A stretch of 35,858 bases of DNA, from assembly GCA_000998425.1 (NCBI GenBank), contig LCDG01000001.1:74558-110415 (forward strand), read 5' to 3'. A model generated the notes under the pieces. It was not told where the DNA came from and ran no database searches. It saw only the letters and a program-made list of their open reading frames with translations. A program made the translations under genes and the position numbers. This DNA comes from Candidatus Nomurabacteria bacterium GW2011_GWC2_42_20. GTDB taxonomy: Bacteria; Patescibacteriota; Minisyncoccia; Phycocordibacterales; UBA1550. Shown piece after piece: positions 16,231-24,192 of the stretch. The first letter of the stretch is position 1. Each line of letters starts with the position of its first letter.

Positions 16231-18921
16231 ATGATGCCTCCATTCAATAATTTCACAACCAAAGCACGCGATATTATTCGTCGCGCGCATGAGCTTGCGG
16301 TAGAGCGAGGGCAAAACCATGTGAGCCCTATGCATCTTTTGACATCATTAGTGCTAGACGAGGAAAGCATAGTTGTGTCTATTCTTGATAGGCTTGATGT
16401 GGATTCCATGGCTTTTGCAGAGGCTATTCTCGATCTAATAGAGCCTACGACAGCACAAAATGTTGCTTCTGCGTCATATCAGCTCTATCTCACCCCAGAG
16501 TTGGGGCAGGTGCTTGGAGAGATTGCGCCACGTATCGCAGAAGGTATGAAGGATGAGCAAATTTCATGCGAACATTTATTTCTGGCACTTTTTGATGTAG
16601 ACGGACAAGCACGTGAATTTTTGTCTCGCTACAATATTGACCGCGAGAGCGTAGCGCGTGTTCTTGAAGAATTTCGCACGCAAAATATAAACGACAGTAC
16701 GCCATCTAAAAAAATGAAGTCTGTTTATAAATACACACGCAACCTTACCGCTCTTGCAGCACAGGACAAGCTTGACCCTGTTATTGGTCGTGACAATGAA
16801 GTCGGTCGTATTATCCAGATTCTTTCTCGTCGTACAAAAAACAACCCAATCCTTATTGGAGAGGCTGGCGTTGGCAAAACAGCAGTAGTCGAGGGGCTCG
16901 CCATTCGTATGGCAAAAGGTGATGTACCGGAGTCTCTAAAAGACAAAGAGCTAGTTTCTCTTGACCTAGGGCAACTTATCGCTGGCACAAAATACCGTGG
17001 TGAATTTGAAGATCGCTTGAAGAAAATAATGAAAGAGATTGAGCGCTCAGAAGGGAAAATCATACTCTTCATTGATGAGATACACACGATCGTCGGTGCT
17101 GGGGCAGCAGAAGGTTCAATGGATGCTTCAAATATGCTAAAGCCTGCACTTGCGCGCGGAGAACTTCGTGCCATAGGCGCTACAACGCTTCGCGAGTACC
17201 AGAAGCATATTGAAAAGGATCCTGCCCTCACGCGTCGTTTTCAGCCTGTACATGTAAATGAACCATCAACAGAAGACGCCATTGCTATTTTACGCGGACT
17301 TAAGGAAAAATATGAGCTATTTCATGGTGTGCATATTACTGATGATGCAATTATTGCAGCAGTGAATCTTTCTAGTCGTTATATTACAGACCGCTTTTTG
17401 CCAGACAAGGCAGTAGACCTCATTGACGAAGCCGCATCCTCCCTACGTATTTCTCTCGAAAATAAACCACCAGTTCTAGAAGAGGCAGACCGTCGTATTA
17501 TGCGACTTGAGATTGAAAAAGAAGCGCTTAAGAAGGAGGCAGGACTGGAAGGTGATGCAGGTAAAAATGCAAAAGCGCGCACCAAAAAGATTGATAAAGA
17601 AATTGGAGATCTTCGGGAGAAAACTCGCGAGATAGAGCTTAAGTGGAAGAATGAAAAAGAGCTCGTTGTGGATATTCGCTCCATTAAAAAATCTCTTGAA
17701 ACAGCGCGCCTTGAGGCAGAGACCGCAGAAATGAAGGCAGACCTAGCGCTTGCTGCAGAAATTCGCTACGGTCGCATTCCAGGTTTTGAAAAAGATCTTG
17801 CCACAAAAGTTGCGCGTCTGAAAAAACTTCAATCATCTCGTCGTATCTTGAAAGAGGAAGTTGTTGAGCAGGATATTGCGGAAGTTGTCGCAAGGTGGAC
17901 AGGAATCCCTGTTACAAAAATGCTTGAGGAGGAAGCTGGCAAGCTTGCTCACATAGAGGGAGAGTTAGAGAAGCGTGTGGTTGGGCAAAGGGATGCAATC
18001 CAAAAAGTTTCAGATGCTATTAAGCGTTCTCGCGCTGGAATTTCGGACCCAAATCGTCCAATAGGGTCGTTTCTTTTCCTTGGACCAACTGGAGTTGGCA
18101 AGACGGAACTTTCGAAGGCTCTCGCACAGTTTATGTTCAACGATGATAAGGCGCTTGTTCGAGTAGATATGTCAGAATACATGGAGAAGCATTCAGTCTC
18201 AAAGCTTATCGGCTCTCCCCCAGGATATGTTGGACACGAAGAAAGTGGCAACCTTACAGAGACCGTTCGTCACCGACCATACTCCGTACTCCTTTTTGAT
18301 GAGATCGAAAAAGCTCACCCAGAAGTATTTAACATCCTTCTTCAGGTTCTTGATAACGGTCATCTTACTGACTCTAAGGGGCGTGTTGTAAACTTCAAAA
18401 ACACGGTCATTATCCTGACCTCTAATATTGGTTCAGAGTATATCGATAAAATGCAGTCGATTGGTTTTGGTACACACGCAAGCGACAAGGCTGATTATTC
18501 TGATGCGAAGGATCGTGTAATGGGATCACTTAAGGATTTCTTCCGCCCAGAGTTTTTGAACCGCCTTGATGAAATTGTCATTTTTGATATTTTGTCGCCA
18601 GAAGTTATTCAGAGTATTGTTGGATTGCAAGTTGATATCATAAAGAAACGTCTTGCGGAAAAGGAGATTGTTCTAAATGTTACACCAGAAGTTCTGACAT
18701 ACCTTGCAGATAAAGGGTATGATTCGCATTATGGGGCTCGTCCGCTCAAACGCTTGATACAGAGCAAGATTTTGACACCAGTAGCAAGCTTGATGATTTC
18801 GTCAGGTGTCCTAAAAGGTGGTCGTGTTCAAGTGTCAGTAGAGAAGGGCGAGATTTCTATACGTGTTGAAAAGAAGCAAGTAACAACAAAACCACGCACC
18901 AGATCAAAAGTTGGAGCCTAG
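16231..18921 (+). CDS. clpB: ClpB-type AAA+ disaggregase
   Basis: Two AAA modules ([18 protein letters not shown]) with ClpB-like M domain ([18 protein letters not shown]) between them. Confidence 0.88.
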   Translation: MMPPFNNFTTKARDIIRRAHELAVERGQNHVSPMHLLTSLVLDEESIVVSILDRLDVDSMAFAEAILDLIEPTTAQNVASASYQLYLTPELGQVLGEIAPRIAEGMKDEQISCEHLFLALFDVDGQAREFLSRYNIDRESVARVLEEFRTQNINDSTPSKKMKSVYKYTRNLTALAAQDKLDPVIGRDNEVGRIIQILSRRTKNNPILIGEAGVGKTAVVEGLAIRMAKGDVPESLKDKELVSLDLGQLIAGTKYRGEFEDRLKKIMKEIERSEGKIILFIDEIHTIVGAGAAEGSMDASNMLKPALARGELRAIGATTLREYQKHIEKDPALTRRFQPVHVNEPSTEDAIAILRGLKEKYELFHGVHITDDAIIAAVNLSSRYITDRFLPDKAVDLIDEAASSLRISLENKPPVLEEADRRIMRLEIEKEALKKEAGLEGDAGKNAKARTKKIDKEIGDLREKTREIELKWKNEKELVVDIRSIKKSLETARLEAETAEMKADLALAAEIRYGRIPGFEKDLATKVARLKKLQSSRRILKEEVVEQDIAEVVARWTGIPVTKMLEEEAGKLAHIEGELEKRVVGQRDAIQKVSDAIKRSRAGISDPNRPIGSFLFLGPTGVGKTELSKALAQFMFNDDKALVRVDMSEYMEKHSVSKLIGSPPGYVGHEESGNLTETVRHRPYSVLLFDEIEKAHPEVFNILLQVLDNGHLTDSKGRVVNFKNTVIILTSNIGSEYIDKMQSIGFGTHASDKADYSDAKDRVMGSLKDFFRPEFLNRLDEIVIFDILSPEVIQSIVGLQVDIIKKRLAEKEIVLNVTPEVLTYLADKGYDSHYGARPLKRLIQSKILTPVASLMISSGVLKGGRVQVSVEKGEISIRVEKKQVTTKPRTRSKVGA

Positions 18922-18992
18922 AGTGAGGTTGATGTGAGATAAAAAAAGTGATAGAGTGAGCAAGCGCCTTTAAAAGGTGTGTTTGCTCAAAT

Positions 18993-19075
18993 GCGTCGGT
19001 GGTGGAGTGGTCAATCACAACAGACTGTAAATCTGTCGGCTTCGGCCTTCGAAGGTTCGAATCCTTCCCGGCGCA
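18993..19075 (+). tRNA. tRNA-Tyr(GTA)
   Basis: gcgtcgg...ccggcgc+a; loop ctgtaaa; long variable arm. Confidence 0.92.
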
Positions 19076-19290
19076 CAAAATAAATGAACCCATTCCGGAA
19101 AGGGCTGGGTGATTTTATTTTGTATCTGACGGAAGGGATTCGAACCGCCGGCCGCAGTCCACGAAGAGGGGACGTAGGTTTCGAGCGCACCAGCGCGAGG
19201 GGCGAATCCTTCCCGGCGCACAAACCACAAACAAAGAAAGCACCCTTTTTGGGTGTTTTTTGTTTTTCGAGGCTGGATTTGAGCCTTGGT
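19076..19290 (+). repeat. tRNA-Tyr-associated Direct-Inverted-Direct element plus second terminator and degenerate inverted T-arm
   Basis: cgaatccttcccggcgcacaaa at 19058-19079 and 19203-19224; inverted ggaagggattcgaaccgccgg at 19131-19151; ggatttgagccttgg near 19275. Confidence 0.78.
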
Positions 19291-19417
19291 GATTAGAAAA
19301 TCATGATGTGAGGCAAAATGGTAGCCATGCAAAAAATGTTTGACAAAATATTCTCATCGTGTGATGCTATAAAGAGTAGTACTTTCACAGGTTAAAACAA
19401 CACATTGGGAGAATATA

Positions 19418-20062
19418 ATGGAAGAAGAAAAGGTATACGTGACACAGGGGTTTATTGAAAAATTTGCTACCTTGTTTGCAGATGACAATTCGTCGTTTGG
19501 AGACATTGCGAAGCTTTTAGTTTTTCAACCTCGCCTTGTTGTTCGGCTCTTGCATGTAGCAAATCATATGTGTACATGCCACGGTTCATTCAAAAGGCCT
19601 ACGACTGTTCAGGGTATCATAAATATCCTTGGATTCGGTAGGGTGGAGGATGAAATCAATCTTATTGAATATGCGCCACTGCATGAGGAGCGCAAGGTAT
19701 TAAATCAGGCAATAAGTTGCTATGTCCTAGCATCGGTGTATGCATCTATCGCTGAGCAGGTGTTTGGGAAGAAAAAAGCGCCAGAGCATTTTTTAGCTGG
19801 TCTTATTGCCCCTCTCGTAGAGGAGGACAACTCAATACTTTACGAATGTAACGACGAACTGAAGGGCTATTTTAACCCTAACTATGCGCATGGAATGCAA
19901 ATTGAAGGGTTGTCAACTATTGCGCACGTAAAAGAGCTCACTAAAGGTTTTGAAAAAGGAATCAATTCATTTGATACAGGACATCTTTACACTACTTGGG
20001 ATGAAGCGAGAAGGAACGCTCGCGCAACACTTATTGTGTATTCTGGTGGCTATGCGGAATAG
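19418..20062 (+). CDS. divergent HDOD-like domain protein
   Basis: FGDIAKLLVFQPRLVVRLLHVANHM...RPTTVQGIINILGFGRVEDEI matches the HDOD pattern (DP.L..rlL..aNs...ItSi..AI..LG...l). Confidence 0.5.
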   Translation: MEEEKVYVTQGFIEKFATLFADDNSSFGDIAKLLVFQPRLVVRLLHVANHMCTCHGSFKRPTTVQGIINILGFGRVEDEINLIEYAPLHEERKVLNQAISCYVLASVYASIAEQVFGKKKAPEHFLAGLIAPLVEEDNSILYECNDELKGYFNPNYAHGMQIEGLSTIAHVKELTKGFEKGINSFDTGHLYTTWDEARRNARATLIVYSGGYAE

Positions 20063-20083
20063 CCAGTGAAAATGAAATAACTT

Positions 20084-20112
20084 AAGACGGGTGATAATTC
20101 ACCCGTCTTTTT
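20084..20112 (+). terminator. Rho-independent terminator
   Basis: aagacgggtgataattcacccgtcttttt. Confidence 0.8.
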
Positions 20113-20166
20113 CTTTATTGACCGATTCTTGCCTTTTCTGACAGGGTGTAGTAGGATAGGGAAACT

Positions 20167-20325
20167 ATGTCACAGGATCAACTTATCAAACTCGCCTGCA
20201 AGAAATGCAAGCGCGTAAACTATTGGACTCGCAAGAACAAAAAGCTTGTTGAGCGTAAGATTGAGCTCGATAAATTCTGCAATTCCTGCCGAGCTCATAC
20301 ATCTCACAAGGAAGCAAAAAAATAA
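20167..20325 (+). CDS. rpmG: 50S ribosomal protein bL33
   Basis: MSQDQLIKLACKKCKRVNYWTRKNKKLVERKIELDKFCNSCRAHTSHKEAKK; two Cys pairs and NYWTRKNK; not in the supplied ORF track. Confidence 0.9.
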   Translation: MSQDQLIKLACKKCKRVNYWTRKNKKLVERKIELDKFCNSCRAHTSHKEAKK

Positions 20326-20342
20326 AAACCGCGTTTTCAGTA

Positions 20343-20368
20343 AAAAGCCCTCATCGGGGCTTTTGTTT
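20343..20368 (+). terminator. Rho-independent terminator
   Basis: aaaagccctcatcggggctttt. Confidence 0.75.
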
Positions 20369-20388
20369 TATATGATATGCTAAATGGT

Positions 20389-21498
20389 ATGAAAGCAGAG
20401 CACAAAGGGCTACGAACATGGATTGAAATTGACACGAAGGCAGTCCGTGCCAACTATCGGACTTTCAGAAAGATTATACCCAAAAAAGTCAGCATGCTTG
20501 GTGTTGTGAAGTCCAATGCGTATGGTCACTCCATTGTTGAGTATTCGCGCGAGCTAGAAAAACTTGGAATTGATATGTTGGCTGTTGATTCGCTTGTGGA
20601 GGCGCTAGTAATCAGAAATAGCGGAATCAAGACACCAGTGCTCGTTCTTGGGTACACTTTGCCAGAAATGTTTACAAAAGCACTCCGCAAAAATATTCAC
20701 CTTACTATTTCAAGCATTGACGGTCTAAAAACTTTTTTAAAAACTCCATTAGCAAATATAATCCCTATTCACCTCAAGGTAGACACAGGAATGCATAGGC
20801 AAGGATTCCTTCTGTCAGAGCTCAAAAAAGTTTTAAAAATTATTGCTGCAGAAAAAATAAATGTTGCCGGCTTGTATACACATTTTGCATCTGCAAAAGA
20901 CCCAAACGAACGTGTGTTTACAAAAGGACAGATCGCGGAATTTGAAACATGGCGCTCAGCGCTATGTTTAGCTGGGTTTACGCCAATGGCGCACGCTAGT
21001 GCGACTGGGGGGAGTTTGTATTTTAACGAGGCGCACTACGATATGGTTCGCATTGGCGCCGGACTCTATGGGTTTTGGCCATATGGTAAGAATTTTTTTA
21101 CCAAGCCTGTACTCTCATGGAAAACAATTGTTTCCGAAATAAAAGGAATACCAGATGGTGCCTGTGTTGGCTATGACTTTACTTACAAGGCTAAAAAAGC
21201 CACACGAATTGCAGTTTGTCCTATTGGTTACTGGCACGGATATCCGCGAGTACTCTCAAATAATTCTGAGGTGCTCGTGCGAGGAAAGCGAGCAAAGGTT
21301 TTAGGTCGCGTGTCAATGGATATGATTGTCATTGATATTACAAATATTCCACATGTGAAAATTGGGGACGAGGTTGTACTAATAGGACAATCTGGGAAGG
21401 AAGAAATTAGCGCTAATGAAATCGCTGAGAGAGCAGATACCTCTGCCTACGAAATACTCACATGCCTAAATCCGCTAATGAAGCGCATATATAAATAA
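20389..21498 (+). CDS. alr: alanine racemase
   Basis: WIEIDTKAVRANYR, VVKSNAYGH, VRIGAGLYG, GRVSMDMIVIDIT. Confidence 0.93.
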   Translation: MKAEHKGLRTWIEIDTKAVRANYRTFRKIIPKKVSMLGVVKSNAYGHSIVEYSRELEKLGIDMLAVDSLVEALVIRNSGIKTPVLVLGYTLPEMFTKALRKNIHLTISSIDGLKTFLKTPLANIIPIHLKVDTGMHRQGFLLSELKKVLKIIAAEKINVAGLYTHFASAKDPNERVFTKGQIAEFETWRSALCLAGFTPMAHASATGGSLYFNEAHYDMVRIGAGLYGFWPYGKNFFTKPVLSWKTIVSEIKGIPDGACVGYDFTYKAKKATRIAVCPIGYWHGYPRVLSNNSEVLVRGKRAKVLGRVSMDMIVIDITNIPHVKIGDEVVLIGQSGKEEISANEIAERADTSAYEILTCLNPLMKRIYK

Positions 21499-21551
21499 TT
21501 CCATTTTTGCGAGGCTTTTGGTATACTCCGATTTGTAAGATAGAAACAAAA

Positions 21552-21622
21552 GGGCCTATAGTTCAGTGGTAGAATATCGCACTCCAAACGCGCAGACCGA
21601 GGTTCGAGTCCTCGTGGGCCCG
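21552..21622 (+). tRNA. tRNA-Trp(CCA)
   Basis: gggccta...tgggccc+g; loop ctccaaa; G discriminator. Confidence 0.85.
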
Positions 21623-21857
21623 CAGTAACAAAGCCCAGATACGAATGTATCTGGGCTTTGTTGTTACTGCGTGGCCCACGAGGACTCGAAGACCGCAGGC
21701 GGGGCACCCAGTGTAATCGCTGGGTCGCCGAGGTGGGTCCGCGAGTACTTATGAGTGAAACGAATTAGTAACTCGGGGACGCGTCCTCGTTTCTTGTCAC
21801 CCAAACACGATAGTGCTTGGGTCTTGTTGTCATTGCGAGACACACGAGGACTCCGCC
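21623..21857 (+). repeat. tRNA-Trp-associated Direct-Inverted-Direct-(terminator)-Inverted element
   Basis: Long palindrome around gatacgaatgtatc spanning the T-arm; inverted copy 21671-21693; degenerate direct copy 21780-21790; second terminator about 21799-21825 and second inverted copy 21842-21857. Confidence 0.78.
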
Positions 21858-21860
21858 ACA

Positions 21861-22772
21861 TTATTTAAGAAAATTCCTTACCTCCTTAAGAATTTTCTCT
21901 TGTTCGTCCGGGTGAAACCATATAATGTTTTTGTTTCTCTTAAACCAAACCAGCTGGCGTTTTGAGTATTGTCGAATTGCGATTTCTAGATTACGAAGCA
22001 TTTCGATTTTTGTAATCTTGTTTTGGAGAAATTGTGCGAGAAATCGATATTCCAGTCCAAGTGATTCCATTCGTTTCCATGAAAGACCTTGTTCGTGAAG
22101 CTTACGCGCTTCTGCGACCATTCCGCAACGCATGCGAGCAATCAACCGCGCTTGAATTCGTTCAGCAAGTTTTTCTCTTGGTAGAGTTAGTCCTATGTAG
22201 AGTGTATTGTAGCACTCTACTGGTAATGTACTCATTGGTACGTTACCAAGAGTTGTTGCAATTTCGATCGCACGAATTAGTCTACGTGAATTTTTAGAGT
22301 CTATATTTTCCGCACGGACATGGTCGAGCTTTTGTAATTTTATATAAAGTTCTTCAATAGAAAGTTTTTCAAGTTCTTTGCGTAATTTTGCGCTTGGTGG
22401 TACGGAAGGGAAGGATGTTGTTGTGAGTATTGCGTCAACATAGAATCCTGTTCCACCGCAAACAATCGGTACCTTGCCACGTTTTAAAATATCGCGAATT
22501 GCGCGCGTGGCGAGTCTTTCGTACTGTACTACAGACATTTTGCGCCTAGGACTTGCCACGTCAAGTATATGATGTGGAACGCCTCGCATTTCACTTTTAG
22601 TTGCTTTTCCTGTCCCAATATTTAACCCCACGTATGTTTGTCGTGAGTCGGCCGAAACGACCTCGCCGTTTACTAGGCGCGCAATTTGAACTGCAAGTGC
22701 CGTCTTTCCTGAGGCCGTAGGACCTACAATGGCGATTATTTTTGACTTGTTATCCATTTTGGCATCATACAT
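21861..22772 (-). CDS. miaA: tRNA dimethylallyltransferase
   Basis: IVGPTASGKTALAVQIA, SADSRQTYVGLNIGTGK, VPHHILDV, GGTGFYVDAI. Confidence 0.95.
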   Translation of the reverse strand: MYDAKMDNKSKIIAIVGPTASGKTALAVQIARLVNGEVVSADSRQTYVGLNIGTGKATKSEMRGVPHHILDVASPRRKMSVVQYERLATRAIRDILKRGKVPIVCGGTGFYVDAILTTTSFPSVPPSAKLRKELEKLSIEELYIKLQKLDHVRAENIDSKNSRRLIRAIEIATTLGNVPMSTLPVECYNTLYIGLTLPREKLAERIQARLIARMRCGMVAEARKLHEQGLSWKRMESLGLEYRFLAQFLQNKITKIEMLRNLEIAIRQYSKRQLVWFKRNKNIIWFHPDEQEKILKEVRNFLK

Positions 22773-22841
22773 TTCTATTTGTTGTTGGTAAAGCTTCCTG
22801 TACTTTCATTTTTTCTATTGCTTTGCTAGTATAGTGACATT

Positions 22842-22923
22842 GCCGGGATGGCGGAATTGGTAGACGCACACGACTCAAAATCGTGCGGGGTAACCCATGA
22901 GAGTTCGATTCTCTCTCTCGGCA
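22842..22923 (+). tRNA. tRNA-Leu(CAA)
   Basis: gccggga...tctcggc+a; loop ctcaaaa. Confidence 0.92.
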
Positions 22924-22965
22924 CATTTTCTTTGGTAATAAAAGTTTGTCTTGTATAATATAAAT

Positions 22966-23931
22966 ATGACAAAACTTCGTGTCGGTGTTATGCGCGGTGG
23001 GCTTGGGCCTGAATATCACGTCTCGCTTCGTACAGGCGGGAATGTACTCGCTGCGCTCGTAGGTAACAAGTATGAGGCACACGACATCCTTATTACTAAT
23101 GTAGGTGAATGGCATATTGATGGAGTACCAACAACACCATCAAAGCTCTCTCAACATGTTGATGTTGTTTTTAACGCGCTCCATGGTGAGTTTGGAGAGG
23201 ATGGAAAGGTGCAAAAAATTCTTGAAATTTTTAACATACCATACACTGGCTCTACGGTACTCCCATCGGCTATTGGCATGAACAAGGATCTTGCCAAAAA
23301 ATATTTTTCTGCGATTGGAATAAAAGTTCCGCACGGCATAGTTGTTGCTCGTGGTGAAGAGGTGGGTGAAGTGATTACGCGGGTTGGAAATGAAGTTCGC
23401 GCGCCATGGGTAGTGAAGCCTTTGACTGGAGGTTCATCTGTCGGTATCTCTCTCGCAAATGATTCTCGTGAATTAGTGTCTGCGATAGAGGGAGCGCTTG
23501 CGTACTCAGAAAAAGCAATCATTGAAGAATATGTGAGGGGGCGCGAAGTAACTGTTGGTGTTGTAGATTCGTCCGACGGACTTGGTTCATACGCAACACC
23601 GCCACTAGAAGTACTTCTTCCAGAAGGAAAGCTTTTTGATTATGACCAAAAATACAAAAACCTGATACATCCTGTTGGGCCAGCACGCATGAGCAGTGTC
23701 GAGCGTCGAGCGCTCGAGGAAGTAGCACTTCGCGCGCATGTTCACTTGGGAGCTCGTCACTACGCACGATACGATTTCATAATGACTGATGACGGGCCAT
23801 GCCTTCTGGAGGTGAATACCTTGCCTGGTCTTACAAATACCTCTCTTCTGATGAAATCCCTCTCGCTCAATGGACTTACTCTCCCAGAGTTTATCGATTA
23901 TGTGCTTACCCTTGCATTAACAAAAAAATAA
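22966..23931 (+). CDS. ddl: D-alanine--D-alanine ligase
   Basis: ALHGEFGEDGKVQ, PYTGS, WVVKPLTGGSSVGI, LEVNTLPGLTNTSL. Confidence 0.93.
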   Translation: MTKLRVGVMRGGLGPEYHVSLRTGGNVLAALVGNKYEAHDILITNVGEWHIDGVPTTPSKLSQHVDVVFNALHGEFGEDGKVQKILEIFNIPYTGSTVLPSAIGMNKDLAKKYFSAIGIKVPHGIVVARGEEVGEVITRVGNEVRAPWVVKPLTGGSSVGISLANDSRELVSAIEGALAYSEKAIIEEYVRGREVTVGVVDSSDGLGSYATPPLEVLLPEGKLFDYDQKYKNLIHPVGPARMSSVERRALEEVALRAHVHLGARHYARYDFIMTDDGPCLLEVNTLPGLTNTSLLMKSLSLNGLTLPEFIDYVLTLALTKK

Positions 23932-23983
23932 GGTATTATATCCCAGTGCTTGAAATGTTTGATTATTAATCGAATATTTTAGA

Positions 23984-24060
23984 GGGCCCGTAGCTCACCT
24001 GGCTAGAGCGCCGGTTTTGCACTCCGGAGGTAAGGAGTTCGATTCTCCTCGGGTCCACCA
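23984..24060 (+). tRNA. tRNA-Ala(TGC), CCA encoded
   Basis: gggcccg...cgggtcc+a+cca; anticodon tgc. Confidence 0.92.
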
Positions 24061-24098
24061 AATTAAAAAACACCAGTTAATCTGGTGTTTTTTAATTT
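24060..24098. terminator. Rho-independent terminator after tRNA-Ala
   Basis: aaattaaaaaacaccag..ctggtgttttttaattt. Confidence 0.85.
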
Positions 24099-24192
24099 AT
24101 CTGTATATTAACGATGGTAACACGCCCCTGTTATTGTGTGTTTGATAATTGACTATGATATACTAGCCCAATTAATATTAATATTAAATATT

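Noticed and set aside
16725-17231. 168-aa minus-strand ORF
   Set aside because: Antisense to clpB.
18857-19332. ORFs containing CAGKDSNLRRPKPTDLQSVV and RREGFEPSKAEADRFTV
   Set aside because: Antisense translations of tRNA-Tyr and its element; commonly mis-annotated as hypothetical proteins.
21664-21861. 65-aa reverse ORF VPELLIRFTHKYSRTHLGDPAITLGAPPAVFESSWATQ
   Set aside because: Translation of the tRNA-Trp-associated element; no independent coding evidence.
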